Shown here: positions 55,292-64,000 of the stretch, in pieces
Numbering within the stretch: position 1 is the first letter of the stretch
How the letters are laid out: each line of letters starts with the position of its first letter
NCBI RefSeq assembly: GCF_023015905.1
Contig: NZ_JALKBD010000005.1
Coordinates: 1-64,000, forward strand
Reading direction: 5' to 3'
DNA length: 64,000 nucleotides
Source of the DNA: Arenibacter sp. F20364
GTDB taxonomy: Bacteria; Bacteroidota; Bacteroidia; Flavobacteriales; Flavobacteriaceae
The notes under the pieces: model-generated
Told to the model about the DNA's origin: nothing
Database searches by the model: none
What the model saw: the letters and a program-made list of their open reading frames with translations, nothing else
Position numbers and translations under genes: made by a program

Positions 55292-55324
55292 TACTAAAAT
55301 TTAAATTAATTACTTATTGTTGGT

Positions 55325-55354
55325 CAAATATAGTTCCAAAAGTTTGAACCACAA
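55325..55354 (-). promoter_or_regulatory. promoter of the cold-shock gene
   Basis: Leftward reading gives TTG (55352-55354), 19 bases, then TATATTTG (55325-55332), an exact Bacteroidetes promoter. The leader is roughly 30 bases. Confidence 0.77.
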
Positions 55355-55415
55355 TCATTTATAGCCAACAATTTTAACAAGTACCAAAAAAAAACTCGAC
55401 AACCCCTTTAAAAGC

Positions 55416-56501
55416 TTACTCTTCGAGGGCTTTGGATATTATAAACTCCACCCTTCTATTCCGCACCCTACCCTCTTCATCCTCATTATTTCCAAGAGGT
55501 TGCTCAGCCCCAAAGCCATTCCAAGTAATTCTTTGACCTGCCAAACCCAATTGGATCAACCTATTTGCCACTGCCATAGAGCGTTTCACAGAAAGGTCCA
55601 TATTGTAGGAAGAAGTCCCCAAATTGTCCGTATATCCATTGATTACAATGTTCAAAGTACTGTCGGATTGCAGATAATTGTAGACGCGCATAATCTCTTG
55701 CTCTCCCTTTTTCCCTAGATGAAACTCATCGAAATTAAAATGGACATTCTCAAAAATATGGGTCTCGTCCAAGGCATAGGACTGCATTCCTTCCCCAACA
55801 TATACCATATCCAAGAAATAATAGGCCCCGTTCACATTTTTCTCCTTTGCCAATCTCTGTCGCCTTGTAGAGGCATTGTTCTTAAAATTACCAATGGTAA
55901 TAAATCTTTCCGAGCCCTTGGCAACAAAGTTTGCAGATACCTTGACCCAAGAATTCTGATCAGTCATGAATTCGTCCCCCAAAATTTCGACGCTGGTAAA
56001 ATCATTTCCTTCAATTTTGGAAAGCTGCCATTTGGAGAGTCCCTTTTTAATTTTCACCCCTATTGGTTTTGTTGAAAATAGAACATCAAAATCACGAACA
56101 GCATAATCCGAATTCTCGGCCAAACTAAGATAAAACGAAAGTGTATAGGTAACTCCATGCAGCAAAGGTTCTTTTAGTTCTCCTTGAATATACTCCCTGT
56201 AATCCTCAGGAGCATACATATAGAATCCCAAATAGGCCTCACCAAATTTGGCCGTTTGCTCTCCCATAAAATTAACGGGCACCCCCATGCTAAGACTACA
56301 AGCATTAAAATAATCAGTGGTTCCATGAGTAGGTACGGACCAATATTTAAGGTCTTCCCCAAAGTTCCCCAAATGATCCGGGCATTCCAAAAAGGCCTCA
56401 AAACTTGGATTTTCCACAAGGTTTTGAGACATACCCCTTCCTAGGCATAATGTGGATAAAATCCACATCCCAATTCTACAACCTATGGTGCAATGCCTCA
56501 T
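55416..56501 (-). CDS. OmpA-family outer-membrane protein
   Basis: The product is 361 residues from the ATG at 56501. A longer frame from 56534 adds 11 residues before the signal peptide and is less likely. After the signal peptide (LCLGRGMSQN) comes a beta-rich jelly-roll-like domain (NLVENPSFEAFLECPDHLGN, the NxxxNPSFE start common in Bacteroidetes surface proteins). The last 120 residues are an OmpA C-terminal domain: VHFNFDEFHLGKKGEQEI, VINGYTDNLGTSSYNMDLS and RVRNRRVEFII. That domain binds peptidoglycan, so the protein tethers the outer membrane to the wall. The cold-shock gene lies downstream, with its own promoter in between. Confidence 0.92.
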   Translation of the reverse strand: MRHCTIGCRIGMWILSTLCLGRGMSQNLVENPSFEAFLECPDHLGNFGEDLKYWSVPTHGTTDYFNACSLSMGVPVNFMGEQTAKFGEAYLGFYMYAPEDYREYIQGELKEPLLHGVTYTLSFYLSLAENSDYAVRDFDVLFSTKPIGVKIKKGLSKWQLSKIEGNDFTSVEILGDEFMTDQNSWVKVSANFVAKGSERFITIGNFKNNASTRRQRLAKEKNVNGAYYFLDMVYVGEGMQSYALDETHIFENVHFNFDEFHLGKKGEQEIMRVYNYLQSDSTLNIVINGYTDNLGTSSYNMDLSVKRSMAVANRLIQLGLAGQRITWNGFGAEQPLGNNEDEEGRVRNRRVEFIISKALEE

Positions 56502-56581
56502 TTTGAACAAATTGTAAGCGAAACTTGTTGACAAAAGAAATACCTAACGAGCAAAAAGTCTAAGTTCAAGATATCAAAAAT

Positions 56582-56611
56582 AAAAAAACATCCCCAAATT
56601 CAGGGATGTTT
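56582..56611 (-). terminator. rho-independent terminator after the family A copy 2 gene
   Basis: On the minus strand AAACATCCC and GGGATGTTT pair around TGAATTTG, followed by T-rich sequence. It lies about 44 bases after the stop codon at 56655. Confidence 0.88.
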
Positions 56612-56654
56612 GCAATACCAAGAAAGAAATACAACTGTTCCGGCTATTAAACCT

Positions 56655-57080
56655 TTAGGATTTATTTCTTTTTCCTTTCAATGAAAATGTACCTTCTGTA
56701 GAATTGGCGTTACCGTTAATAATATCATCCTTCACTTGCAAGGATACTTGTACTTTTCCCCCATCGATATAGACCGAAAAGTTGACATTGTTCTCATTGA
56801 CCTTTACTTCAGAAGCGGTCAAAGTATTATAATTGGCCTTTACCACCACCTTATACTCCTCCTTTTCTTTAGTAATGATCAACACACCAACACTGTATTC
56901 ATAAGGAACATCGTCCACGGTGTATTCCCATGTTCCAATTGGAGATTTGTACACCTTTTCAACTACTTCGGTTGGGTTAATGCCATCATTAGTATCATTA
57001 CTTGGGTTCTCTGCCAATAGCGACATACTGCCGGAAACAAAAAAAACACAAGCGTAAAACAATTTTGCAAAATTTCTCAT
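56655..57080 (-). CDS. small secreted hypothetical protein (family A, copy 2)
   Basis: This 141-residue protein has a signal peptide (SGSMSLLAEN) and shares its whole body plan with the protein at 42617-43051: GTWEYTVDDVPYEYSVGVLI, then an IITKEKEEYKVVV strand, VKVNENNVNF, VQVSLQVKDDIINGNANS and TEGTFSLKGKR. The conserved VPYEY motif and the G-x-W start make a single family obvious. The function is unknown; a small beta-barrel resembling lipocalins is likely. It is transcribed alone, ending in a good terminator. Confidence 0.82.
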   Translation of the reverse strand: MRNFAKLFYACVFFVSGSMSLLAENPSNDTNDGINPTEVVEKVYKSPIGTWEYTVDDVPYEYSVGVLIITKEKEEYKVVVKANYNTLTASEVKVNENNVNFSVYIDGGKVQVSLQVKDDIINGNANSTEGTFSLKGKRNKS

Positions 57081-57480
57081 TCTTAAAAAGTTTTATAATT
57101 AATATTATCCAGGCAACAAAAGAAAGTTATCCAACAACAAAAAGGAATCCTTTTTCCTATTCTGTGACCAAATGTCCCGTAAGAGTGACGAATGGGACAG
57201 TTTTTAAAATTCAACCTTGACAAAATTAACCATCACCGCTCCAAAAAAAATATAAACCTAAGCAGCCCCCTTTAGTAAATTGGAGTTTTAACAGAATAAG
57301 GAATATCAATTCGTAATAGTACCCAATTAATGAACAAGAACTACTAAAAAAATACCTTACTGCCTTTTTGCCTCCTAAGATAGAAGGTTAAAGGCAGAAG
57401 GTACATTTACGGCGACCATAAAATACCATGGGGTTTTGGCAGATCATGACCAACCGCCAATTCTATTTATTTTTTATATC
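57081..57480. other. 400-base noncoding stretch
   Basis: No gene is supported. A dyad TGTCCC (57173-57178) and GGGACA (57194-57199), each preceded by GTGACnAA in direct orientation, could be an operator for one of the flanking leftward genes. The remainder is AT-rich with no hairpin or exact promoter element that I can assign. Confidence 0.45.
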
Positions 57481-59232
57481 CTATAGATCAAATTTGTACG
57501 TAGCTCCGGCCAAAACCTGGAAACCTTGTACTTGATAATTGTTCCAACGCATATAATTCTGATTGGCAATGTTATTGGCCTTTGCAAACACGGACAATTG
57601 CTCATTTACCCGGTACCCAATGTGGGCATTGGCATCAAAATAGCTATCTAAAGTAACCGTTGTCATATCGTAGTCTTCCGGTAGTGTCCCTGGAGATGCC
57701 ACGGTGTAAAGATCGTCACGTTCGCCCACATAAAACAGATTGGCACCGATAAACCAGTTCTCCCCTATTTGATAATCCATAAAGGTAGAGGCGGTAAGGC
57801 CGGGCAGGTTCCAGGCAGGGTTATCGGTTTCCGTATCGTAATCATAAACTTGGGCATTAATACCTAGGCTAAAATTACGATTTATATCTACATTTAATTC
57901 ACCAAAAACTCCTAAGGTCTTTACGTCATCATAAAATACCTGAAAGCTATTTCCATAGTAATACCCTTTTTCATCCGTCCTTGAAGTATTTTCTGGATTT
58001 AGCAAAAATAGTGGTTTTCTATTTTCCGCCATATAAGACCCCTTAAGGTTATAGCTAAGATTGGGCAACAATTGTCCTTTTAAGCCTATGTAGGCATCAT
58101 ATTGCTGATCTGTAGGCTGAATGTCCAAGGTTGGGGAAACGTATGGGTTCTCTTCTACAAATCCATAGAACGAATTTTGCTTTAACATCCCTTCTACCCC
58201 ACCATATGCTATGGCTACCTCATCCAACAAACGATAGGATGCCGTTATTGTGGGATAAATATAGAAATTACTATCACTATTTTCCAAATCCATTCCATAC
58301 ACCAAATTGACACCAAGATTAAGCGAAAGATCGTCCCCCAAAATATTTATATTAGGGTTTAAGCCTACTTGCAAATGCGAGTAATCTATTCCTGGAATAT
58401 TGGAATCATTGCCCACCTGTCCATTTTTAAACTGGCCGCCCAAATAATCTACCTTGGCCTTAAGTGTCAATAATTCATCCCCCAATGGAAATTGGAAAGC
58501 AGGTTTTAACACTGCTCTGTTTTCGCCAGATTTTGTAGTATCCCAAAACCGTCTATACAGTATATCGGCACTCTTAAAAAAGGAATCCTCTACTTCCACA
58601 AAACCACCGGCAAAGGCATTAAAATAGTTTTGTTTTTCATCTATACCGTTCACTACTTCCTCTGTATAATATCCATTGGGAATTCCGTACCAATTATATA
58701 ATTGATGTTGCCCCCCTATATGGGCTCCCCAACTTATATCCCTATCCTTTTTGGTGTAATTGGCCTCCAATTTGGTATTATAAAATATGTTATCCAAGGC
58801 TGTTCCATCAATTTCTCCCCTAGAAGAATGGTGGTTTAGGCTAATATCCAATCGTTCATCACGATTAAGGGCACTACTGGTATAAAAATCCGCCAATGCA
58901 TTATTATAATTACCCAAACCTACGGAGGCATAAGAGTTATATATTTTCTCCGGAGGGGTCTTTTTTACCACGGAAGCCTTCCCTTTTGAAGGTGTAAAAG
59001 TGGAAGCAACGGGTACGGAAAATATACTGTAGTTTATAGGTTTCTTTTGCAATACAATGGAATCGTTCAAAGTAGGTACCGACTTCACCTTAAAAGCATC
59101 CGATATGGTAGGGGCATAAGCCTTTACCACCGTCACGGTTTCAGTACCTAAATCTTTTTCATCATCCTGTGCCAATCCGATCTGTAGAAAACCTAGAATA
59201 GCAAATATGGTTATTTTAATGTGCTTGTGCAT
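57481..59232 (-). CDS. TonB-dependent-receptor-like outer-membrane barrel
   Basis: This 583-residue protein has a signal peptide cleaved after about LQIGLAQ. A short region (ETVTVVKAYAPTISDAFKVK) recalls the start of a TonB receptor but lacks the full plug domain. The rest is amphipathic beta strand, ending NNYQVQGFQVLAGATYKFDL. It is shorter than typical SusC-type or siderophore receptors. It lies 25 bases downstream of the large TPR gene, an arrangement I have seen repeatedly in Flavobacteriia, which suggests a joint envelope function. No substrate is predictable. Confidence 0.82.
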   Translation of the reverse strand: MHKHIKITIFAILGFLQIGLAQDDEKDLGTETVTVVKAYAPTISDAFKVKSVPTLNDSIVLQKKPINYSIFSVPVASTFTPSKGKASVVKKTPPEKIYNSYASVGLGNYNNALADFYTSSALNRDERLDISLNHHSSRGEIDGTALDNIFYNTKLEANYTKKDRDISWGAHIGGQHQLYNWYGIPNGYYTEEVVNGIDEKQNYFNAFAGGFVEVEDSFFKSADILYRRFWDTTKSGENRAVLKPAFQFPLGDELLTLKAKVDYLGGQFKNGQVGNDSNIPGIDYSHLQVGLNPNINILGDDLSLNLGVNLVYGMDLENSDSNFYIYPTITASYRLLDEVAIAYGGVEGMLKQNSFYGFVEENPYVSPTLDIQPTDQQYDAYIGLKGQLLPNLSYNLKGSYMAENRKPLFLLNPENTSRTDEKGYYYGNSFQVFYDDVKTLGVFGELNVDINRNFSLGINAQVYDYDTETDNPAWNLPGLTASTFMDYQIGENWFIGANLFYVGERDDLYTVASPGTLPEDYDMTTVTLDSYFDANAHIGYRVNEQLSVFAKANNIANQNYMRWNNYQVQGFQVLAGATYKFDL

Positions 59233-59257
59233 ATTGTGTACTTTTTACAAGGAATTT

Positions 59258-62200
59258 TTAATTTCCATCTGGATTAATGGAGGAATTACTTTGAGCTTCT
59301 TTTGCCTTAATTATGGACGACTCCTGTTTGGCTTGGGCCACTATTTCCGGATAATCCCCAAAATTGGCTATAACACTATCCAAAATATAGGTGGCTTGGA
59401 AAGCATCCCCCAAGGCATAGAAATTCTTGGCCATAATGATCAAGCCTTTAGCGCTCCATTCCTTATACCCCGCGTAATCCTTGGCCAATTTTTGAACCGA
59501 AGCATTGGAAGTCTCATAATTTTGCGCCTTATTCTTAAAGTAAGCATCATAGTAAAGTGCCTCTGCGGCTAAATCCCCTGTCGCAATTTTAAGGACTTCC
59601 GAATACGCTTTTTCTGCCCTGTTCTCATCCTTGGTCTTAATGGCCGATCTCGCGATCATTATTTGCGCATCACTTTTTATACGGTTATCTATATTGGAAT
59701 TGGACAACACCTTAGTCGCATATTGAATGGTCTTGCCATAGTCTGACTGTTCATAATAACCCTTCATCAAATTGGATTGGGCAAAGGTGATATTCTGCTG
59801 AATTTCCGCTTTGGACTCCAATTCTTCCAAATAAGAAATGGCCGTTACATAATCGTTCTTGCCTACATAGATCTCACATACCCTGGTAAGTGCCTGTTCG
59901 GCATATTCATTGGTACCTTTGCCAGCCACATTCTTGAAATACGGCAAAGCTTTGTCCTTCTGACCCTTGCCAAAATACAGTTGTGCCAAATTAAAATTGG
60001 CCTTTAGGGAATTCAATCCGTTTGGAAATTGTTTAACATAGGTCTCATACCCCTTTATGGCGGCATCCCGATTCCCTTCTATATATTGCTTATCAGCAGA
60101 CTCAAAAGTGGCATTGTCCAGTTCGGTATCGGTAACCTCAACAAAATCGAGCCCCTTTACCCACTGGGCATATTCGTTTACCCTACCCAGATCCACATAA
60201 ATAAGTTTGGCCGTAGTTACGGCCTGTAGCGCTTCCTGTGTATTGGGATGATCCCTTACCACCGTTTTGAATTTGGCCAAAGCCTGTTCGTTGCGATTGG
60301 CATTATAATGTACCAATCCTTGTCGCAACATCGCCTGTGGCACCAAAGAGCTGCCCCTATAATCCATAGTGAGTTGATCGTAAAGCTGTAACCCTCTTTC
60401 CGTATTATTGGCTCTCACATAAGAATTGGCCAATTCAAACAAGGCATCGTCCTTAAGAGTAGAGTTGGGATACCTGGACACAAAATTGGAAAGCTCCTCT
60501 ATCTTGGTAGCGCTCCTGTCCACAAAACCATAGCTCAATGCCTTTTGATAAGCAGCATAGTCGCTTGCGGGACTATTTCTGGCTATGGCCTTATTATAGG
60601 TTTCAATGGCCGGCCAATACTTGCTACTAACAAAATAACTGTCTCCTAAACGCAGGTAAGCATCGTTTAACTTTCCACCCTCCCCGCTACTGTTTTCTAC
60701 ATAACTGGCAAATGCAGCTATGGCGTTGTTATAATTTCTTAATTTGAAATAGGCGTATGCCAAATTGTAATTCAAGTCCTTGAATTCCGGGGTAGCTCTG
60801 GCACTCGCATTGGATTTAAATTGAAGATATCCCGTCACGGCCTCATCAAAATGATTGAGGTTATAATCCGATTCTGCCTTCCAATAGCTAGATCTGGCCT
60901 TAAAATATTGGTCTTCTGCATTGTCCAGCGACTTATTAAACACGGCCGATGCTTCCTCATAATTCATCTCCAAAAACAATTCCACTCCCCTGTAAAATGC
61001 CACTTTTTGATAGGTAGCCTTACTGGCAAAATTTTTGTTTTTCTCCAAAAGATCCATAGCACCAGCAAAATTTTTGGAAGTAATATAGGAGTCCACCAAA
61101 AGTTCCTGCATCTCACCCTTATTGGCATCATTGGGATATTTCTCCAAATAATTGGTCAAGACCTTGGGCACGGGCTCATAGGCATTTCCGATTTCGTAAC
61201 TCAATCGGGCATAATTTAAATAGGCATCCTTTTGAATTTCCGGATTGAAATCCATTTGGGAAGCGTTTCTAAAGGCGTTCAAAGCCTCTTGCTTTTTATC
61301 CAGCTTTAAATAGCATTCCGCCAAATGATAATACGCATTTTGGGAAACATCGTTGTTCCCGTCAATTATCTTATTGAATTGCTGTATCCCATTGGCATAA
61401 TCGCCTTGCATATAATAGGAATAGCCCAAAAGATAGTAATCCGTATTGTTCCATTTACCCCTTTTCCCCTTGTATTCGGATAAATAAGGAATGGCATTGG
61501 CATATTGTTTTAAATTGAAATAACTCTCGCCAATAATTTTGTTTAGTTCCGAAACTTCATTTCGATCAGATTTTGGCAATTGTTTTTTCGCCAAGGCAAT
61601 AGCCTCTTCGAACTTACCCAATTTAAAGTTCATATCCGCCTGATAATAGGACAGCTTTTCCTCTAACAATTCCTGGTCGCTTATCTGATCAAAACGTTGA
61701 TTGGCCTGGGCATAATCGTCCTGCTGATAAGCAATATATCCCAAATAATACTTGGCTTGGGAACCATAGGTCGGAGAAGTGGTCACCTGGTTCAGGTAGC
61801 GCTCAGCCTCTTTTGGTTTGTTGGAGGAAAACAAGGCATAGCCATTGTTAAAATTGAACCGTTCCTTGTCCTTTCTGGACATGGAACTTTGGTCTACCTT
61901 GGTATACCATTTTAAGGCATATGGATATTTTCCTGTTTCAAAATAATAATCGGCCACATCAATATAGGCAGAATTACGCTTGGTAGAGGTTGGGTAGTTT
62001 TCAACAAAGTCTTCCATTAACCTGTCGGCCCCCAACTGATTAAGGCGAATCGCCGCAGTAGCTGCATAGTACGCACTATTGGCCTGGGTCTCTTCATCCC
62101 TGGTATTGTTTTTTACCTTTTCAAAGATAGTCTGAGCTGCCTGATACTGTTTATTGTTATACAAGGCCAAAGCTTCCTGATAGTCCTTTTGGTCAAATGT

Positions 62201-62281
62201 ATAGATTTCTGATTCTTGGGCGCTCACGTAAAATAAAGACCCAACAAAACACAGTATTACAGCGGTTTTTTTTCTTAGCAT
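59258..62281 (-). CDS. large TPR-repeat protein (periplasmic)
   Basis: This 1007-residue protein has a signal peptide cleaved after about LFYVSAQ and more than a dozen TPR-type helix pairs across the whole length. Examples are ALALYNNKQYQAAQTIFEKV, YFLGYIAYQQDDYAQANQRF-like units and AYFKLRNYNNAIAAFASYVE. There is no enzyme domain. Such long periplasmic TPR proteins act as scaffolds, sometimes for envelope biogenesis or gliding. It lies 25 bases upstream of the barrel-protein gene and diverges from ftsE across about 147 bases. Its role is not established. Confidence 0.88.
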   Translation of the reverse strand: MLRKKTAVILCFVGSLFYVSAQESEIYTFDQKDYQEALALYNNKQYQAAQTIFEKVKNNTRDEETQANSAYYAATAAIRLNQLGADRLMEDFVENYPTSTKRNSAYIDVADYYFETGKYPYALKWYTKVDQSSMSRKDKERFNFNNGYALFSSNKPKEAERYLNQVTTSPTYGSQAKYYLGYIAYQQDDYAQANQRFDQISDQELLEEKLSYYQADMNFKLGKFEEAIALAKKQLPKSDRNEVSELNKIIGESYFNLKQYANAIPYLSEYKGKRGKWNNTDYYLLGYSYYMQGDYANGIQQFNKIIDGNNDVSQNAYYHLAECYLKLDKKQEALNAFRNASQMDFNPEIQKDAYLNYARLSYEIGNAYEPVPKVLTNYLEKYPNDANKGEMQELLVDSYITSKNFAGAMDLLEKNKNFASKATYQKVAFYRGVELFLEMNYEEASAVFNKSLDNAEDQYFKARSSYWKAESDYNLNHFDEAVTGYLQFKSNASARATPEFKDLNYNLAYAYFKLRNYNNAIAAFASYVENSSGEGGKLNDAYLRLGDSYFVSSKYWPAIETYNKAIARNSPASDYAAYQKALSYGFVDRSATKIEELSNFVSRYPNSTLKDDALFELANSYVRANNTERGLQLYDQLTMDYRGSSLVPQAMLRQGLVHYNANRNEQALAKFKTVVRDHPNTQEALQAVTTAKLIYVDLGRVNEYAQWVKGLDFVEVTDTELDNATFESADKQYIEGNRDAAIKGYETYVKQFPNGLNSLKANFNLAQLYFGKGQKDKALPYFKNVAGKGTNEYAEQALTRVCEIYVGKNDYVTAISYLEELESKAEIQQNITFAQSNLMKGYYEQSDYGKTIQYATKVLSNSNIDNRIKSDAQIMIARSAIKTKDENRAEKAYSEVLKIATGDLAAEALYYDAYFKNKAQNYETSNASVQKLAKDYAGYKEWSAKGLIIMAKNFYALGDAFQATYILDSVIANFGDYPEIVAQAKQESSIIKAKEAQSNSSINPDGN

Positions 62282-62378
62282 AGTGTTCTCTAGAAGTTAA
62301 GAATTACCGTAATTAAATTATATAACGATAAATATTGTCCCTAAGTATATGATAAAGAAAAAGATTTTTAAAGAAGAT

Positions 62379-62411
62379 TTGATTTAATTCCAAAGGAACT
62401 TATTACTTTTA
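62379..62411 (+). promoter_or_regulatory. probable promoter of ftsE
   Basis: TTG (62379-62381), 22 bases, then TACTTTTA (62404-62411), which matches TAnnTTTG at seven of eight positions. It ends 17 bases before the start codon. Confidence 0.5.
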
Positions 62412-62428
62412 TATCAACATTAAAAACT

Positions 62429-63112
62429 ATGGGCGAAAGCATATTGGAGCTGAAGGATGTAGCCGTATTTCAAGGTGAAAATTTGGTATTGAACGACATT
62501 AGTCTTGAAATAAAAAAAGGGGAATTCGTATACCTTATCGGGAAGACGGGCAGCGGAAAGAGCAGCTTTATGAAAACTTTGTACGGCGACCTTCCATTAA
62601 AACAAGGTAGCGGGCATATTGTGGAATTTGACCTTACCACCCTAAAAGAAAAAGAAATTCCCTATTTGAGAAGAAAGTTGGGGGTGGTTTTTCAAGATTT
62701 TAAATTGTTGCCAGACCGCAACGTCAACAACAACCTTCTTTTTGTACTTAAAGCTACAGGCTGGAAAGACCAGAGCGAGATGAACGCCAAGATTGAAGAG
62801 GTCTTGGACAAAGTAGGCATGAAAACCAAAGGCTTTAAATTTCCCCATGAACTTTCTGGAGGGGAACAGCAGCGCATCGCCATAGCACGAGCCCTACTCA
62901 ATGACCCGGATCTTATCCTGGCAGATGAACCAACGGGGAATCTCGACCCCCAGACCAGCGTGGAAGTGATGAAGGTGCTCCAAGACATCAACAAAACAGG
63001 AAGGACCATTCTTATGGCCACCCACGACTACGCCCTAATACTAAAATACCCGTCCAAAACATTGAAATGCGATGGCAATAAGGTGTTTGAAGTAATACAA
63101 CGTGCAGTATAG
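62429..63112 (+). CDS. ftsE: ABC ATPase, FtsE-type cell-division protein
   Basis: This 227-residue single ABC domain has Walker [10 protein letters not shown] (38-46), signature [16 protein letters not shown], Walker [14 protein letters not shown] and the H-loop segment [10 protein letters not shown]. The GxTGSGKS and EPTGNLD forms and the length match FtsE, which with the permease FtsX regulates cell-wall hydrolases at division. No ftsX gene is adjacent in this window, so the assignment rests on sequence and on the conserved placement beside the TPR/barrel pair in Flavobacteriia. A LolD-type exporter ATPase is the main alternative. Confidence 0.8.
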   Translation: MGESILELKDVAVFQGENLVLNDISLEIKKGEFVYLIGKTGSGKSSFMKTLYGDLPLKQGSGHIVEFDLTTLKEKEIPYLRRKLGVVFQDFKLLPDRNVNNNLLFVLKATGWKDQSEMNAKIEEVLDKVGMKTKGFKFPHELSGGEQQRIAIARALLNDPDLILADEPTGNLDPQTSVEVMKVLQDINKTGRTILMATHDYALILKYPSKTLKCDGNKVFEVIQRAV

Positions 63113-63414
63113 GTAAAGAACAGATATCACCTAGGAGACACCTACATATTTTTCCACTTAAGGACTGTCCAAAACTTAAAAATTTGCCGGTGTCCAGGTT
63201 CACCCCACCTGCCAGCAAGAATTCCCATAAGCCCAATAGAAGGCCTGTTTTAAACCCGATTGGATCAAATCTGAATCCTCTCAACCCTAGCCGTAGACGC
63301 TTCACCTTCCATTTTAGTCGTTTCACTTAATATCTACCTGAAACGCCCTTTAAGGGTCACTATATTTGTACCAGAAATAAAATATAAATCAAAATATTCA
63401 TAAAAATAAATAAT
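63113..63414. other. 300-base noncoding stretch with a promoter element
   Basis: A leftward open frame (about 63113-63326) reads hydrophobically in places but has no family match, so it is not called. The stretch is less AT-rich than its surroundings up to 63300 and may be remnant coding or repeat DNA. A CCCTT-T-AAGGG dyad (63346-63356) precedes the -7 element of the next gene. Confidence 0.4.
63361..63368 (+). promoter_or_regulatory. -7 element for the 36-residue-repeat gene
   Basis: TATATTTG is an exact TAnnTTTG match, 46 bases before the start codon. The small dyad just upstream could be an operator. No TTG lies at the usual distance. Confidence 0.55.
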
Positions 63415-63897
63415 ATGAAAAACGCAGCTTTATTAGTTAGCACTATACTAGTATCCCTTTCACTGTTCTCATTTTCAGGAAAGGACAAATGTTTAAAATC
63501 TGAAAATATTGAGTGCTATTTAGAGTCCCATAACCCTTTTGCAGAAGGATTGCGTATGGATGAAGAAGTAAGAAATTTAAGCCTAAAGGACATTAACCTT
63601 ATAGATGAGGAAGAAGAAATCGTATTAAATTTTGATACGGCTACCTACTTACCAATTGGCTTTAATGCCTATAAGGGTATTGGATTGGATCTTGACAATC
63701 TTGTATTTGAGGACTTGGAAGAAGAAATTGTCCTTGGTTTTGATACGGCCCAATACCTTCCAATTGGCTTCAATGCATATGAGGGTATGGAACTGGATCT
63801 AAACGACATTGTTGTAGAAGAAATAGAGGAAGAGATCAACCTTGGCTTTGAAGTTATGAACTACTTGCCTAAAGGGTTTAATGCCTATGCCAAATAA
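63415..63897 (+). CDS. acidic secreted protein with three 36-residue repeats
   Basis: The 160-residue protein has a signal peptide (ending about LFSFSG). A linker carries two cysteines (Cys26, Cys34) and is followed by three repeats. Units start at residues 66, 102 and 138, exactly 36 residues apart. Each opens EEEI(V/N)L, continues with GF- or NF-, and reaches YLPxGFNAY (78-86, 114-122, 150-158); the third is cut short by the C-terminus. The protein is strongly acidic. No known domain was recognised, although YLPxGFxxY-type units occur in several uncharacterised flavobacterial proteins. It has its own promoter and terminator. Confidence 0.85.
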   Translation: MKNAALLVSTILVSLSLFSFSGKDKCLKSENIECYLESHNPFAEGLRMDEEVRNLSLKDINLIDEEEEIVLNFDTATYLPIGFNAYKGIGLDLDNLVFEDLEEEIVLGFDTAQYLPIGFNAYEGMELDLNDIVVEEIEEEINLGFEVMNYLPKGFNAYAK

Positions 63898-63924
63898 CAA
63901 GAACTACTTGAGTTAATTACTTAC

Positions 63925-63956
63925 AAGCTCTTGACTCTTTTCAAGGGCTTTTTTTC
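63925..63956 (+). terminator. rho-independent terminator after the 36-residue-repeat gene
   Basis: Arms AGCTCTTGA and TCAAGGGCT (one T-G pair) around CTCTTT, followed by a run of seven T. Confidence 0.9.
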
Positions 63957-64000
63957 ACTCCAAAATTGAAGGCCTACAAAATACATCCAGAGAACTATGA

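Noticed and set aside
63012-63326. leftward open frame after ftsE
   Set aside because: Most of its start overlaps noncoding sequence and its end overlaps ftsE in antisense; no family or ribosome site supports it.

Overview
The window looks like the chromosome of a marine-type Flavobacteriaceae bacterium (Bacteroidetes), in the broad neighbourhood of Arenibacter, Maribacter or Zobellia; the genus is an inference from gene style, not from a marker search. The evidence is AT-rich intergenic DNA, exact or near matches to the Bacteroidetes -7 promoter element TAnnTTTG upstream of many genes (several with a TTG about 16-22 bases further up), starts without clear Shine-Dalgarno sites, type IX secretion C-terminal domains of both the A and B kinds, a fused SecDF, and characteristic families (DUF5916, DUF2911, DUF6588, T9SS type B proteins).

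Layout. 1-1144: two copies of a hairpin-bearing repeat and a small orphan gene. 1145-7510: a periplasmic nitrate reductase operon (napD, napA, a NapB-like cytochrome with four haem motifs, a second tetrahaem lipoprotein, an Fe-S protein with an extended Tat signal, an NrfD-like quinol oxidoreductase). It has no NapC, NapG or NapH in the window, so electrons probably reach NapA by an NrfC/NrfD-like route. An AraC-type regulator follows. 8664-14824: a leftward cluster of two purple-acid-phosphatase-like enzymes, a TPR protein and a dihaem peroxidase. 15037-17111: rpsT, two identical tRNA-Glu genes with their own promoter, and proS. 17211-23598: a low-complexity lipoprotein, a FadL-like barrel and two adjacent T9SS type B paralogues. 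23705-31511: housekeeping genes (folE, cysS, yidD, lgt), a DUF192 lipoprotein, a DUF5916 protein and an unusual tandem ABC ATPase. 31562-41733: secDF, mdh, two hypotheticals, gyrB, a repeat-bearing noncoding stretch and asnB.

41945-48157 is a mixed accessory region: DUF2911, a small secreted protein with a paralogue at 56655, a J-domain-like coiled-coil protein, an overlapping GNAT/BKACE pair, an ABC-F ATPase and a YkgJ-type cysteine-cluster protein. 48236-53248 is a leftward glycan-processing cluster (sulfatase, two BNR/sialidase-type proteins, SIS sugar-phosphate protein) that ends upstream in a REP-like dyad and an ISL3-type insertion sequence with a nonsense codon in its transposase. 55100-63897 holds a cold-shock protein, an OmpA-family protein, the paralogous small protein, a TonB-receptor-like barrel next to a 1007-residue TPR protein, FtsE and a small acidic protein with three 36-residue repeats.

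The least ordinary content is the nitrate reductase electron-transfer module, above all the internally duplicated NapB. Next come the GNAT/BKACE pair, the J-domain-like protein, the ABC protein whose first P-loop has decayed, and the 36-residue repeat protein. No CRISPR array, prophage or complete known defence system was recognised.
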